NCBI RefSeq assembly: GCF_027943255.1
Contig: NC_072895.1
Coordinates: forward strand, 81,036,001-81,100,000
DNA: 64,000 nt
DNA from: Anastrepha obliqua
Taxonomy: Eukaryota > Arthropoda > Insecta > Diptera > Tephritidae
Direction: 5' to 3'
This document shows, piece after piece, positions 51,610 through 62,400 of the stretch (its first letter is position 1; each line of letters starts with the position of its first letter). The notes below the pieces were generated by a model. The model worked only from the letters and a program-made list of their open reading frames with translations, was not told where the DNA came from and did not search any database. The translations under genes were made by a program, and so were the position numbers.

Positions 51610-52505
51610 TGTTAAGTATGCTTATGAATTGTACCAGCTCCTTCTGAGGGAGTGATTGAAGGTCTTCATCTGTAAGCATGAACTTGTTTAAAAACCTTTT
51701 CCTTCTATGCGTCAACCCCGGACATTCGATGAGGAGATGTTCTATAGACTCCTAATCTTCGCAGCAAAATCTACAGGTGCTGGTGTTAGTTATGCTTAAT
51801 TTATGTAGGTGTTTGCTGCAGGTGTCGTGACCCGTGAGGGCGCCTGTGAGAGTGCGAATGCTCTTTTTGGTTTAACGTGAGGGCCATGTTAGCTCTTTTC
51901 GCGTTGAAACTTAGGAACTTTTTGGAGTGTCTAAGACCCTCTACGTTGTTCCAATGCTGATTTAATAGAGTTTTGGCCCAGTATTTTACTTTTTGTTTTA
52001 GGTTGTTTCTGTCAAATCCAAACATGGGACTAGGTCCGATGAAATTTACATCTGCCCTTTTTTTGGCTTGAAAGTCTGCCTTTTCGTTGCCGTCATATCC
52101 CTCATGTCCTGGTATCCAAATTAATGAGACATTGTTTTTGGATGCCAGGTTATTGAGTGCCTTGTGGCATTCTAAGAGAGTTTTTGAGTTGTAGGTATAG
52201 CTATCTAAAGCTTTTAGAACTGATTGGCTGACCGAGAGTATTCTAATCTTTACTCTCTTGTGGTTTCTACGTTGCATGATGTTTGCTGCTTCCATTATTG
52301 CGTATAATTCCGCTTGGAAGATGGTGGTGCCCCTGGTGAGAGTGAATGATTTGTGGATTCGGGGCCTCACTACTCCTGCTCCTACACCATAAGGTGTTTT
52401 TGATCTATCAGTATACCATTTTTGTGAATCATCATTCATCCATATTGGGTTTGTTTTCCACTCGATCCTCTCAGGATGATAGAATACAAGATTACGCAAA
52501 AACTA
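51610..52505 (-). pseudogene. I-type LINE: RNase H domain and C-terminus
   Basis: A 232-codon minus-strand frame (52499-51801) holds a nearly complete RNase H: YTDRSKTPYGVGAGVV (first Asp), TTIFQAELYAIMEAANI (Glu), ILSVSQSVLKALDSY (third acidic position appears as Val; the usual motif is SDSQ), and IWIPGHEGYDGNEKADFQAK (last Asp). A frameshift near 51870 leads into a C-terminal knuckle STCRFCCEDQESIEHLLIEC (51718-51780) and an end near 51610. No RT domain is attached. The open frame is well kept, but the lost acidic residue would abolish RNase H activity. Confidence 0.75.
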
Positions 52506-52509
52506 AAAG

Positions 52510-53475
52510 CTAGGTGAGGTCTACGTAAACAAGAAAGGAAATACAAAAAAGAAAAAAAAGTTGTTTATAACCAAAAAAATGTAACAAAACTCGACCAAGT
52601 CGCCAACTCAACAGCCGGTTTTGTCAAATTCAAAGATAGCCACCCAGCATTATTACTGCGATATACGCAACCACCTGTGTGAAAAATGTCTACTATCTGC
52701 ACTTCGGTTGATTTGAAAGAGGGTTTTTCGTAGTCTTCATCAATTGTTAATTCTGATGCTACCTTCCCCTCAAGGCCGCCAGTCAATAATGTATCTGCTA
52801 TTTAGTAAGGAAATCACATTTCGACATAATTTTTTTCTGCAAACTTTTTTATCTTTTATCTCCAAAAAAATATTATTGTCGAATATCTGATAATTTGGAA
52901 TTATTTGGTGATATAATAAGCATTTCTTCTGTACGAACGCAACAACGAAATTGTTGAAGACCAGACTTGACGCCATGGCTGCGTATGTAAATATATAAAT
53001 TGGCGACACAGAGTTATAGTTTTTTTGTTGAGATTTTTTGAGAGGAAAGGCGTATATCAAAAGCCAAATAATAATGCTCGAAAATGTTGTCAAAAAGCTA
53101 GCGAGCTAGCAAAGCGAGTAGTATAAGTCAGGAGGTGGTCATTTATCTGATATTAGATTCTATACAGAGCCCCTTCACTTCTCAAACAAAAACTGCGAAG
53201 TCAAACGTATGATCCTAATAAGTTTCTAATTAAAACATTAACTGGATATATTAAGTTCGTTTCCACCAAAACTTCGACACTTCTTCACTTGATTTTAATT
53301 TTATTTTAGCTGAGCTCGAACACCGTGAACACTGAGATAGAGGCAATAATTTTTATGGAAGAAAAAGGTTATTAAAGCAACCGCATTTGATCTGGTAACA
53401 CAAGGTATTTCCATCTAACCGTATTTCGAAGTAGCAAAACTTGAATAGAGGCACTCATCAATGTGCCTACATTAT
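52510..53475. other. No recognised gene
   Basis: AT-rich sequence; a 107-codon minus frame (52770-53093) lacks any family motif and is not called. Confidence 0.35.
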
Positions 53476-53479
53476 TTGC

Positions 53480-54330
53480 GTATTAAAGCTGTGAAAAGGG
53501 GTCGTTTTTTAAGCAGTAATTGTATTTGGTCGAAAGCTTCTTAATTCTAATAAAAGGGGAAAGCAGAAAGGTTTAACAGATCGCGAAAAAGGACAAATCG
53601 ATATCTGGAGATCAGAGCGACTTTCAAATGGTCAAATAGCCAAATTGCCAAGTGTTGTACATCTTTACGTGCAACAAAGTGGCTCTACGGTAAGAACTAC
53701 AAAGCCAGAACTGTGATGGCTTTAACACCGAAGAAAACCTGCAAAATCCTTAGGATAGCATCAAATTCCGTTTTTCCAACAGCAAAAATTAAAAAAAGGC
53801 AAATGTTGCAACCAGCAAATCCACTGTTCGAAGAGATATTCTAAAGCATCAAATATGTCACTTCAGCAGAATTCCCCATGTGTATGCTGCTACAACAACA
53901 ACCACCTTTGAAGAAATTTGGCAAAGAACGCAGCCTCGATTTTGAAGAGACCGCATGACTTGGAGTTCTGTTACAAATACCGATCCCGGTGAATGGAAAA
54001 AAGTAGTGTTTAGTGACGAAAACAAGTTCAATCTGGATGGGCCAAATAGATACAATTACTATTTCAAAGAATTTCCTATTTCCTTAATAAAGCAGGAAAG
54101 GTACTTGAGTTGACATCACAGCCGTGAAAATGGTGCTATGGTACGGGGAGCAATACCGTACCATGGCGCATTCGAATTGAAAATTGTAGACTAAAAAATA
54201 CGGGACACAGCTATAAAGCTCTGTTGGAATCATCTTTCTAAAAAGTACCCGACCCGGCCTAATGAACACCTAACATTGCCATTGCACGCGCCGTGCCGCT
54301 AAAATTAAAGTCTCCAGCAGCATTCGATAA
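53480..54330 (+). pseudogene. Tc3-like transposase relic
   Basis: Plus strand in several frames: KGLTDREKGQIDIWRSERLS followed by NGQIAKLP (HTH of the Tc3 type), then MTWSSVTNTDPGEWKKVVFS and DENKFNLDGPNRYNYYF (first catalytic Asp block, about 53957-54065), and NGAMVRG- and HGAFELKIVD-like remnants. A SINE-2 tail piece lies between the HTH and catalytic parts (53870-53912). No inverted ends found. Inactive. Confidence 0.7.
53868..53912 (+). repeat. SINE-2 tail fragment
   Basis: AGCAGAATTCCCCATGTGTA then TGCTGCTACAACAACAACC: the 3' end of SINE-2 with its CAA tail, nested in the Tc3-like relic. Confidence 0.7.
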
Positions 54331-54339
54331 ATAATGTTT

Positions 54340-55910
54340 GAGAATGTGAGTGCTGTTACGTTACAAAAACAAGAATACAAGGCAAAATTAGGTTTTTAAA
54401 AAACATCTCATTCGTCTTCAGTTATTTTGTTTTTATTAGTATTTTATTTAAATGATTTGGTATTATTTATTACAATCGTACTTTGTTTCGCCATACTTCG
54501 CAACTCACGATGCACTTGTGTGTGTATGTAGGTATTACTTTACAAATCATTTTAGGTATTTTACAACCAGCAAATCGCTATCTTCAGCGCATAACTTTCT
54601 TAGAAACGTCCTTAGAAAATACATAGTTGGAACTTAAGAGAGTTTAGAGAAAAAGTTGTCTATTACAAACCAGATCTTAGCTGCAAATAAAATGTGAAGG
54701 TAATTTACATAATTTATATAAACACATAGATCTTTATTCTTTACTATACATTCAAGTTAAACCAGTTTTAAAATACGAAAAAACTGCACGCGCAACTGTG
54801 AGTTCCGAAGAAATATTTTAAAATCAATCTAATCGTTCGTACCATTGCAAAGACAAGCAACCTGGCGCGGACTCCATGCAAATGCCTTTACTTCTAAGGC
54901 ACCAAATTTATATTTTTTTCAACGTGCGTCTGCTAAGCGAAAATCTTACTCGCATTTTTCGAATATTTGAGTGCTTTTCCACGTGAAATTCATGTTAAGA
55001 AAAATACAAATTTAGGTATTCTTTCACGGTGTTTGGTATTCACACAAAGTTCGAATATTTATGGTAATCTATGTAATTAGCTTCCACGTGCATACTTAGC
55101 TTTCTAGAAGTATTTACATACACAAGTATGAGCACTACGTTAGAATACGTTTACGTTCGAAATAAGTTCGCACATATCTATGTAGCATATGGATTATTAA
55201 TAATAACTATAATATATGTATACATTTAAAGATTAATTAGAATACATAAAGAAAAAACATAACCGAAGTGTGTAGAGAACTAAGCCAAAATGAAACTAAA
55301 GGGGCCCAAAATTATACAGTGTTTAACAGCGTTCCAAAGTCGGACTTGTTACTAGGTCGTCACTCCATTTAGCGATTTTTAAAATGATTTATTGATCGTT
55401 ATTTAAATACAATCGATACAGTTACAAAGTGTTTTGTATGAATGAAGCTGTGTCTCGACCAATGACTCGCTCAAATTAAACTAAAAACGATAATAAAAAT
55501 TAAAATTGCATAAAAATAAAAAGTTGAAGTAGTAAATATACAATCAAAAATATTCTTAGTTATAAGACAAAGTGGGACAATACCATATAAATATTTTGCA
55601 CAGGACACTGCACGACAATGAACATCAACGATTTACAACCCAACAAAATACTGATCTTGCGAAAACCCATAGGGTTCATCGGTGGAATACAATTTAGTTG
55701 AATTTTAAATGGTTGACATCGCTAAGAACAACAAGTATATGTTTTTATATAAACTTAAGCAAACGCTAACAACAAATGTGTCAAGCAAATGAAATGTTGA
55801 AAATTGTACATAAAACTTGACGCGCGCAAATTAGTAAATATTTGAAGAAATTCAAAATGTTCAATTCGTATTGAATAAACTGTGTGTGTAGTTTGTGTAG
55901 TGTTGTATCG
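54340..55910. other. Intergenic region between convergent genes
   Basis: AT-rich with no coding signal or recognised repeat. Lies between the 3' ends of the MOXD1-like gene side and RER1. Confidence 0.35.
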
Positions 55911-55914
55911 GCGT

Positions 55915-56322
55915 ATGTTGTTTGTTGCGGGTGTTTTTTATTTTTGTTTTGTGTTGTTGAATTTACGTTCCAAAAAAAATAAGGAACTACTGCGAACTAA
56001 TTTGGGTTTAATGAAATGTGAATTAGCTGTTTCGAATTTTTCATCTGTAATTAAAGTTTTTGTAGTGTTACTTTAGTTGAATTTACTCAATAGTTATAAT
56101 TTGCGGTGGTTTTGCTATGTTTGTTGTTGTTATAGTAGACGCAGCTGCCAAAGGCGCAGCCGTTAGCAATGGTGGTGATGTTGCCGTTGAGGCAATCGTT
56201 GTTGTCGCTTCTGCTGCTGCTACTGTTGCTGTTGTAGTTGTTGTTCTTTGCTCATGTATCGACGTAATACCCGTTGTCGATTGGTTGTCGTTTGATTTTT
56301 GCAGTGTCTGTGCGGCTAATTG
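55915..56322 (-). other. Probable RER1 3' untranslated region
   Basis: Directly downstream of the RER1 stop on minus. Holds a CAA/CAG-rich low-complexity stretch (56120-56250) that creates a false Val/Ala-rich open frame on the plus strand. TTTATT on plus near 55936 would read AATAAA on minus and could be the polyadenylation signal. Confidence 0.4.
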
Positions 56323-56409
56323 TCACTTTGTCGTTGGGGGTGACTCACCAACACGCTGATAGCGCGGCTTATTGCGGGTGAATGGCAGATACTTGTACTT
56401 AATCATATG
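56323..56409 (-). CDS. Rer1: RER1 exon 4
   Basis: [20 protein letters not shown] then GESPPTTK and TGA; the basic cytosolic tail after the last membrane segment. Confidence 0.93.
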   Translation of the reverse strand, partial: HMIKYKYLPFTRNKPRYQRVGESPPTTK

Positions 56410-59400
56410 CTGCAAATCAAAAAGAAAAAAATCAGCATAAATATGAGCACTTGTTTTTCAACAATCGCCGAATGAACGGCGGCTTACTTTAATTTGCCGC
56501 TTCATCGTTATGCAGAATAGTGTAATGAAGTACATCACAAGTATGGGCCAGAAAACGGGCACATTGAAGAAGTCAAAGAAGGTACATATCAGACCGATGA
56601 TTGTACTTTTCGTGATCGATAGCCAGAACTTGAATTCTGGTAAGCGTCGAATGAACGGCCGGAACTCTTCGTTACTGCGTGTTGGCAAATTGGGACCATC
56701 CTCTGCAAAAAATAGAGCATCAAAGTAAATATGTACGCATGTTTTATATCTAATAACAAATGTGAATAGGCCGAAGGATTTGGCAAACAAATTTTTTTTG
56801 TGAACATTAGTAATTTTTTTCTTTACGTGATATATCCAAAAAAAAATTAAATACAACCTGTTGTTGTTGTTGTTGTTGTAGCAGTATCTTCGCCCTGTCA
56901 GTGTAGTGTAAATTACCGGTCGTCTTCGTCTAGCTCATCTAACGGTAGGCCCAGGAAACTGGCAGTTTCGACGGGTTGGGTCCAGAGGGAGAGAGGTGTT
57001 AGATGAGTGGGTTTGATGGGGCATGTGAAGAGGTGGTTAGTGTCGTGCGGGGTACCTTCACATGCTGGACATATGTTTAGTATGTCGGGGTCGATTCTGG
57101 ATAGGTAGGAGTTTAACCTGCTACAATATCCAGAACGTAGTTGTGCCAAGATTACGCGGGACTCTCGGGGAAGCTGGAGCTCTTCGTCTGCGATAGGTGG
57201 TGGTTGGACTCCGATAACGGCATTCGGGGGTCGGGAGCTTAGGAAGGTGGTAAGGGTCTCCCGATGAATGTCGCTAATTGCCTGTCTGTATACTGTCTGA
57301 TCCTGGAGTGGTCTGTCCGTTTTGTCCTGGATCTCGTCCACGTAGTTGAGGAAATGTCTCCTGATGTGCCTGGGAGGTGGCTCAGGCTCGAGCAGGTGTC
57401 TGCATGGGTGAGGCCTACGGTGACACCCAAGCAGAAACTGCTTGCCGAGCATTTTGTTGTGCTCCTTAACCGGGAGCATGTGCGCCTCGTCATGTAGGTG
57501 ATGGATAGGGGACATCAGGAGACATCCTGTCGCGGTCCTGATGGCAGTATTCTGGCAGGTCTGAAGCTTCGTCCACTGCGTATCACTGGTTCCAGGCGAC
57601 CAGACAGGCGCGGCATAGTTCAGAACCGGTCGGCCTATTGCTTTGAAAGTCGACAGCAACATTTCTTTGTCTTTGCCCCAAGTGCTGCCGGCAAGCGACT
57701 TGAGGACCTTGTAGCGATTCTGTACTCTCGTTGCAATAGCGGTTGTGTGCGCTGAGAAGGAGAGCAAGCTGTCAAAGGTGACTCCCAAAATTCTGGGGTT
57801 GTTTACCGTCGGTATTGGGGTATCATCGACGTGCACCTGAAGTGGCAGCTTGACCTCCTTTGTCCAGGTGGTGAAAAGGGTCGCCGTGGATTTAGTGAGA
57901 GAAAGTTTTAAGTTTCTCGCAGTGAAGAAGCGAGAAAGCCGGGCGAGGTAGTCGTTTACTTTTGAGCATAGGCCATCAATGTCATTGCCCGACGCCATTA
58001 TCGTGCAGTCGTCGGCATATGAGACCAGTGAGACTCCCTCTGGTGGCTGGGGGAGTTTCGAAATATAGAAATTAAAAAGCAAGGGTGATAGGACACCACC
58101 CTGCGGTACTCCTTGCTTTATCTTTCTCTGTTTTGAGGTTTGGTCTCGAAATATTACCGACGAGTGACGACCACTCAGGTAGTTCGCGGTCCACCTCTTC
58201 AGCCCTAGCGGGAGAGTTAAATACAACCTCTCTTTGAGCGCTTCCTCCTAATTGTGGTGTGCATCTTGATGTTGTTCCGCAAATAGAGGGAACTACTGTT
58301 TTAAGCCTACTCCGAACGGCAGATGTTTTTTTATTAGGCAGAAATACAATCGGAGGTTTGCTATTGCCCACTAAGGGGGTGACCGCTATTAGAAAAAATT
58401 GTCTCTAGCAGTTCGTCTCAAACCAGCGCACTTCCGAATGGTAGTCACGCATGAACCCATTTTGCTACGGCGGCCGCTTAACGCAGAAAGTTTATGCACT
58501 TAATAATTAAAGAACTCAAGATTTTTTAGCAGGTTCGATCACTATTTCGAGTCATAAAAGTTAAAGCTAAGGCATACAACCTGAACAGATTATGTTGTTG
58601 CTGTTAGAATATAATAGAACGTACCCCATACATTTTGGGGAATGGTGCTGAAGTTGTTTTTGTTGTAACAGTGCACTAGCTCCTGCCAGTGTGGTATAGT
58701 CAGCAAACGTCATCGTCTAACTCATCTAACGTTAGGTGACTGAGTTGGAGAGGGCATGTGAAGAGGTGGTTGGTATGTTGTTGTTGTTGTAACAGCATAA
58801 ACATTCCCCATACTTACATACGGGGAATGCTGCTGGAGTGACAGTCCTTGACCGGATATAAATCCGGGTCGTTTCGGTAACGTAGAACCGACTGTCGTGG
58901 AAACGTGGTGGAAGTATCGTGCGGTGTGCCTTCACACGCCAGACATATATTGAGTATGTCGGGGTTGATTGTGGATAAGTGGGAGTTTAACTACTTTACT
59001 ACAACATCCAGATCGTAATTGGGCTAAAGTTAAAGGCTAAAGGTGGTAAGAGTCTCCCGATGTATGCCGTTCAGCGTCTGTCTATATACTGTTGCTTTAT
59101 TGTTGTTGTAGCAACAGTGCTAAACCCTGTCTTCTTTCTTCTTTCATAGCGTTACAACGCGGGATGCGTCAAAGCTTCCTTCAGTATGCTCCTACAAAGC
59201 GGTCTATCTTGAGCTGTTGCTTCGTAGTTACGTATTCCCAACTTCTTAAGATCGTGTTCCACTCAGTCTATCCAACGGTTCCTCAGTCTGCCTTTGGTCT
59301 TCACGCCCATTAGCTTTCTTGTCAAGGCTTTCTTCACGGTACAGTCAGCAGACATACGAATCACATAACCTACCCATCTTATGCTCTGCGCTTTAGAACG

Positions 59401-62400
59401 TAGATCGTTCAGTTCAGAGTTCAATTGAATTCAGTAGGTACCACTATCCATTCTTATTCGGCCAAAGATCTTTCTTAAAATGTTTCTTTCCATGCTAGCA
59501 GTCTGCTAAACCCTGTCAGTGGAATGTAAATCACCGGTCGTCTTCGTATAGCTCATCTAACGGAAGGTCAACGAAACTTGTTGTTTCAACAGATTGGGTG
59601 CAGAGGGAGAGGGGTGTTAGATGAGTGGGTTTGATGGGGCATGTGAAAAGGTGGTTAGTGTTGTGTGGGGTGCCTTCACATGCTGGACATATCGCACCCT
59701 AAATACAAAAGGGTCACAACTCAAAATTTTCCACACTCGAGCTTGACTTGTTTACAGTAGCACAGAAAACAAACTATGTGACATATCACGCTGAAATTTG
59801 CCATGTAAGCTTATAACAGTCCTACCAAAAAACAAAAAATTTATTTTTGCCATATGTCATTCGCGGACCGTTTTATTGATAACGTCTCGTTCATATTTGA
59901 GCAGATGGAACATTTTGAGTTGTGACCCTTTTGTATTTAGGGTGCGATATGTTAGGTATGTCGAGGTCAATTCTGGATAGTTCGGAGTTTAACCTGCTAC
60001 AATATACAGAACGTAGTTGTGCCAAGTTTACGCGGGTATCACGGGGTAGCTGGAGCTCTTCATCTGCAGTGGGTGGTGGTTGGGTTATAGTCTATATACT
60101 GTCCGGACCTGTAATTGCAGTTGTTTTTTGTCCTGGATCTCGTCGCTGTAGTTGAAGATATGTCTCCTGACTCGCCTGGGAGATGGCTCAAGCTCTATCA
60201 AATGTCTGCACTTGTGACTGCTACGGTAACACCCAAGCAGAAATTGCTTAATGAGCATTTTGCTGTGCTCCTTGACCCGGAGCATGGAAGCCTCGTTGAG
60301 AAAGTTCTGCAGGGGAACGTGGCCAGGCGAACAAACAGTTTCAGCATAATTCAGTACTGGCCGGCCAATTGCTTTAAATATCGCCAGCAACATTTTTTTG
60401 TCTTTGCCCCAAGTGCTGCTACTGAAGGGGCAGTTCTTGCCCGGATATAAATTCAGCTCGTTCCGGTAACGTGTACACATGTGTTTTTGCCTGCCTAACA
60501 GTCATTAATTTTTCAACTATTATAAATGCTTCACCTACACGTAGCAAAGCGAAGAGGAAATTAATTACGATTCAAAATATCGAATACGAATAATTTCTAT
60601 TTATCCCAATAAGAAATTTAGGTATGAAAACTTATGCGAAACTTTTCATATGTACGAATTGTATGAATGTAGAAAATTATATTAGAAATTTAGGGTTTAT
60701 TTTTTAAATTTCTTTTATTTTATCAATTTTCTAAGAAATTAGATAATTCTGCTGTTTATCGCTAGAGCATAAAACAGTAAATGTACGACGATATGTTCGA
60801 TCGGTAATAAAACACAAGGCATTAGAACCCAATACTTTTAATTTCGGTGGGTAAAAACTATAGTTTTGTGATTATCTTTATGATTTTACACAACTGTAAT
60901 GCCAAGGACAGGGTTAGAGAATTTTTTTTATTGGTTTAATTGATTTTTCTTGAATATAGCGCATACACTAATTTATTATTCATTCTAATTTGTGTAAGTG
61001 ATAATTATACATAACAAATACCACTGTACTGGGGCCACTTTGGAATATTCAGCTTAATGCTACGCAGGGTACGCTACAGATATTCATTAGTAGGTGCGTA
61101 TGGAGATAGTGAATCGAATGGCTGGGTACATAAATATCAGCAGGTATGCTTGACGTACGTACGTTCAATCCGAGGAGCATGAGTAACAACATGATACAAC
61201 AACAACAACATCATACAACAACAACCGAAAATTGTATTAAAAAAAACCAATTCCGAAAGCAAATGGTTTCAAAACCCGCAAAATATGCAGCTAACACTTG
61301 TTATTGTTATTGCTGTAACGACTAAACTAATCCTCATACATGTTCGGAGAGTGCTGCTGGAGAGACAGTTCTTGGCCGGATATATAGTAAATCCGGATCG
61401 TTCCGGTAACGTAGACCCGACTGTCGAGCGCGAAGGAACTAACACTTGTCAACCCTTTTGAATGTAAAAGCGGACCAATAAGAGGTGAGAATAGCCATAA
61501 CAGTCGGTTCACATTCCACGACACTCGGTTCTACGTTACCGAAACGACCCAGATTTATATCCGGCCAAGGACTATCACTCCAGCAGCATTCCCCGTATGT
61601 AAGTATGGGATTGTTTATGCTGCTACAACAAGAGCAACAATAACCATAATGCGACAGGCAATACAAAGTGCATTTTTTACCCATGAAAAATTTCTGAGAA
61701 AATATCTGTGAAGTTTCCTCCATCGGTCAAACATCAAGACGAAGATCAACAAAGAATCTAACGAAAGAAGTATGCGCCAAATCAAAAATATAACTTAGCT
61801 TTGCAACCGTTGGATTATAATTCTAATTATAATATAATAATTGCTTTCATAGAAAGCCTTACGAAACAAAGCCCATGTGACGAGCATTTAGGTCTAATAC
61901 TGGTTCCATCCCTACTACAGACATTAACATGAAAACAATTTTTCTAACAGCGATCTTATATATTTCTAACTGCCGGGATAATTTTGTCCATGAAAAAGCC
62001 TTTCGGCGAAGATTTAAAACTGTAAGTTCTTAAATTTGAGGGAAACATGCACATACATGCACGCATAATCGGCTATTACACTCTTTTTGGGTGTTTGACC
62101 GAGCTCCTCCTCCTATTTGTGGTGTGCGTTGTGATGTTGTTCCACAAAAGGAGGGAGCCTACAGTAAGCAGACTCCGAACGGCAGATATTTTTATAAGGA
62201 GCCTTTTCATGGCAAAAATACACTCGGAGGTTTGCCATTGCCTGCCGAGGCGCGACCGCTATTAGAAAAAACTTTTTCTCCATTTTGGTGCTTCACGGAG
62301 ATTTGAGCCTACATGCTCTCGCAATTCCGAATGGTAGTCACGCACCAACCCATTCGGCTACCGCGACAGTGAAACAATAAAACTCCTACTAGAAATTTAA

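Larger units (their letters stand above)
59100..60420 (-). pseudogene. LINE-B copy 3, split by two younger elements
   Basis: Starts at a CAA tail on the left (TATTGTTGTTGTAGCAACAG, 59097-59116), continues 59518-59689, then 59950-60420. Landmarks: CACCGGTCGTCTTCGTATAG, GGGTGCCTTCACATGCTGGA, GTCAATTCTGGATAG, AGGCCTCGTTGAG-type sequence, CTTTGCCCCAAGTGCTGC near 60400. Protein pieces on minus include [20 protein letters not shown] and [20 protein letters not shown]. Frameshifted. Interrupted by the RTE fragment (59132-59503) and the mariner MITE (59692-59947). Confidence 0.82.

Noticed and set aside
56117..56359. Val/Ala-rich 80-codon plus-strand open frame
   Set aside because: It is the shadow of CAA/CAG low-complexity sequence in the RER1 3' region on the other strand and overlaps the RER1 last exon.
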